64,000 bases of DNA, from positions 1-64,000 of the forward strand of contig NZ_JBEQZJ010000011.1 in assembly GCF_045223415.1 (NCBI RefSeq), written 5' to 3'. The translations under genes were made by a program, and so were the position numbers. The first letter of the stretch is position 1. Each line of letters opens with the position of its first letter. The notes below the pieces were generated by a model. It made no database searches. It saw nothing but the letters and a program-made list of their open reading frames with translations, and was not told where the DNA came from. The stretch comes from Hoskinsella mucinilytica (lineage in GTDB: Bacteria > Bacillota_I > Bacilli_A > Erysipelotrichales > Erysipelotrichaceae). Positions 63,297 to 64,000 of the stretch are shown in pieces.

Positions 63297-64000
63297 TTGA
63301 ACAGCATTATCAGCTGGGTTGGTGGAAAGAAAGCATTACGTGATCTCATTTATACCAGATTCCCAGAAAATTATGATCGTTATATTGAAGTATTCGGAGG
63401 AGGAGGGTGGGTGCTATTTGGCAAGCCGCCAGATAAATTTGAAGTATACAATGACTTCAATCATAACCTAACGAATATGTTTGCGGTCATAAGGGATCAG
63501 CCACTGGCATTTATTGAAGAATTGGGATATCTACCAGAGAATGGACGATATATATTCAACTTATATAAAGACATTATCTCAAAACAGAGAATAGAAGATA
63601 AATATCTGCAGGATGAGATGAATCGTGTTCATGTGTATTTTACTGAACTGCAGGCAAATGAAATTATTGAAATCATGAGAAAGGAGCGTATTGAGAAACA
63701 GGATATAAAACTAGCTGTGGCTTTTTTTAAGTTGATCAGATATTCCTATGGATCAGGCTGTAAGACATATGGATGCCGTCCTTACGATGTAAGAAAAGCA
63801 TTTCATATGGTTTGGGATGTTTCAGATCGACTTGTGAATACAATTATTGAAAATAAAGATTTTGAGGCATTGATCTGTCAGTACGACCGACCGAATGCCT
63901 TTTTTTATTGTGATCCTCCATATTATGAAACAGAAGGAATGTATGAGGTTCTGTTTACGAAAGAGGATCATATTCGCTTAAGGGATGCCCTTGCGAACAT
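63297..64000 (+). CDS. DNA adenine methylase (partial, runs off the window)
   Basis: The first ~235 residues of a Dam-type N6-adenine methylase. The SAM-binding motif SIISWVGGKKALRD opens the protein and the catalytic DPPY motif is seen in FFYCDPPYYETEGMY. The start is a TTG with AGGAGGTGAG eight bases upstream. Such enzymes lie next to NlpC/P60 and Cna-B genes in Tn1549-like and related conjugative elements, often protecting the element from host restriction. The C-terminus is beyond 64000. Confidence 0.85.
   Translation, partial: MNSIISWVGGKKALRDLIYTRFPENYDRYIEVFGGGGWVLFGKPPDKFEVYNDFNHNLTNMFAVIRDQPLAFIEELGYLPENGRYIFNLYKDIISKQRIEDKYLQDEMNRVHVYFTELQANEIIEIMRKERIEKQDIKLAVAFFKLIRYSYGSGCKTYGCRPYDVRKAFHMVWDVSDRLVNTIIENKDFEALICQYDRPNAFFYCDPPYYETEGMYEVLFTKEDHIRLRDALAN

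Noticed and set aside
1..64000. CRISPR arrays, tRNA or rRNA genes, intact insertion sequences
   Set aside because: No regularly spaced repeats, no cloverleaf-like sequence with CCA-type end or transposase motif was recognised by eye; an automated scan could still find a weak one.

Overview
The window looks like chromosome of a low-GC, spore-forming, gut-type Firmicute, most plausibly an Erysipelotrichia member (Clostridium innocuum relatives). This is inference: AT-rich genes with strong GGAGG ribosome sites, conserved Firmicutes blocks (spoIIE-tilS-hpt-ftsH; ywzB-spoIIQ-mreB/mbl; hslO-dusB-lysS), two PTS loci, AddAB and a T-box lysS. Sporulation is supported by spoIIE behind a Spo0A-like promoter (21-bp spacer) and by spoIIQ behind a near-perfect sigma-F promoter.

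Layout. 1-10.3 kb: an AraC regulator, a decayed XRE regulator, and a leftward operon for beta-glucoside use (ROK kinase, GH1, cellobiose-type PTS IIC/IIB/IIA, GH1, cytoplasmic GH43). 10.6-17.6 kb: an unknown protein, YwzB-like protein, YesM/YesN two-component pair, SpoIIQ, MreB and a TagO/WecA-like transferase. 17.6-26.5 kb: LysR regulator divergent from a split chromate transporter pair, a lone MazF/PemK-fold protein, then spoIIE-tilS-hpt-ftsH. 26.6-33.7 kb: a PRD/PTS regulator divergent from a mannose-family PTS (IIA, IIB, fused IIC-IID), ManA and a mannitol-1-phosphate dehydrogenase-like protein. 33.8-36.7 kb: an agr-type quorum-sensing locus (agrB and a previously uncalled small agrD leftward, response regulator and kinase rightward). 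36.8-43.4 kb: small membrane and zinc-ribbon proteins, MnmG, a HAD hydrolase, a cytidylate-kinase-like protein, a protein with a GH3-like N-terminal motif, and an AAA/DUF4143 ATPase. 43.7-45.7 kb: an ABC-F protein behind a 44-codon leader peptide and attenuator. 45.7-56.3 kb: AddAB leftward, then hslO, dusB, a cyclophilin lipoprotein and T-box-controlled lysS.

From 56.3 kb the character changes. Phased repeats follow lysS, then small enzymes, a CAP-domain lipoprotein, a 1394-residue NlpC/P60 plus Cna-B surface protein and a truncated DNA adenine methylase. This resembles cargo of an integrative conjugative element that continues past the right edge. No rRNA, tRNA, CRISPR array or intact insertion sequence was recognised.
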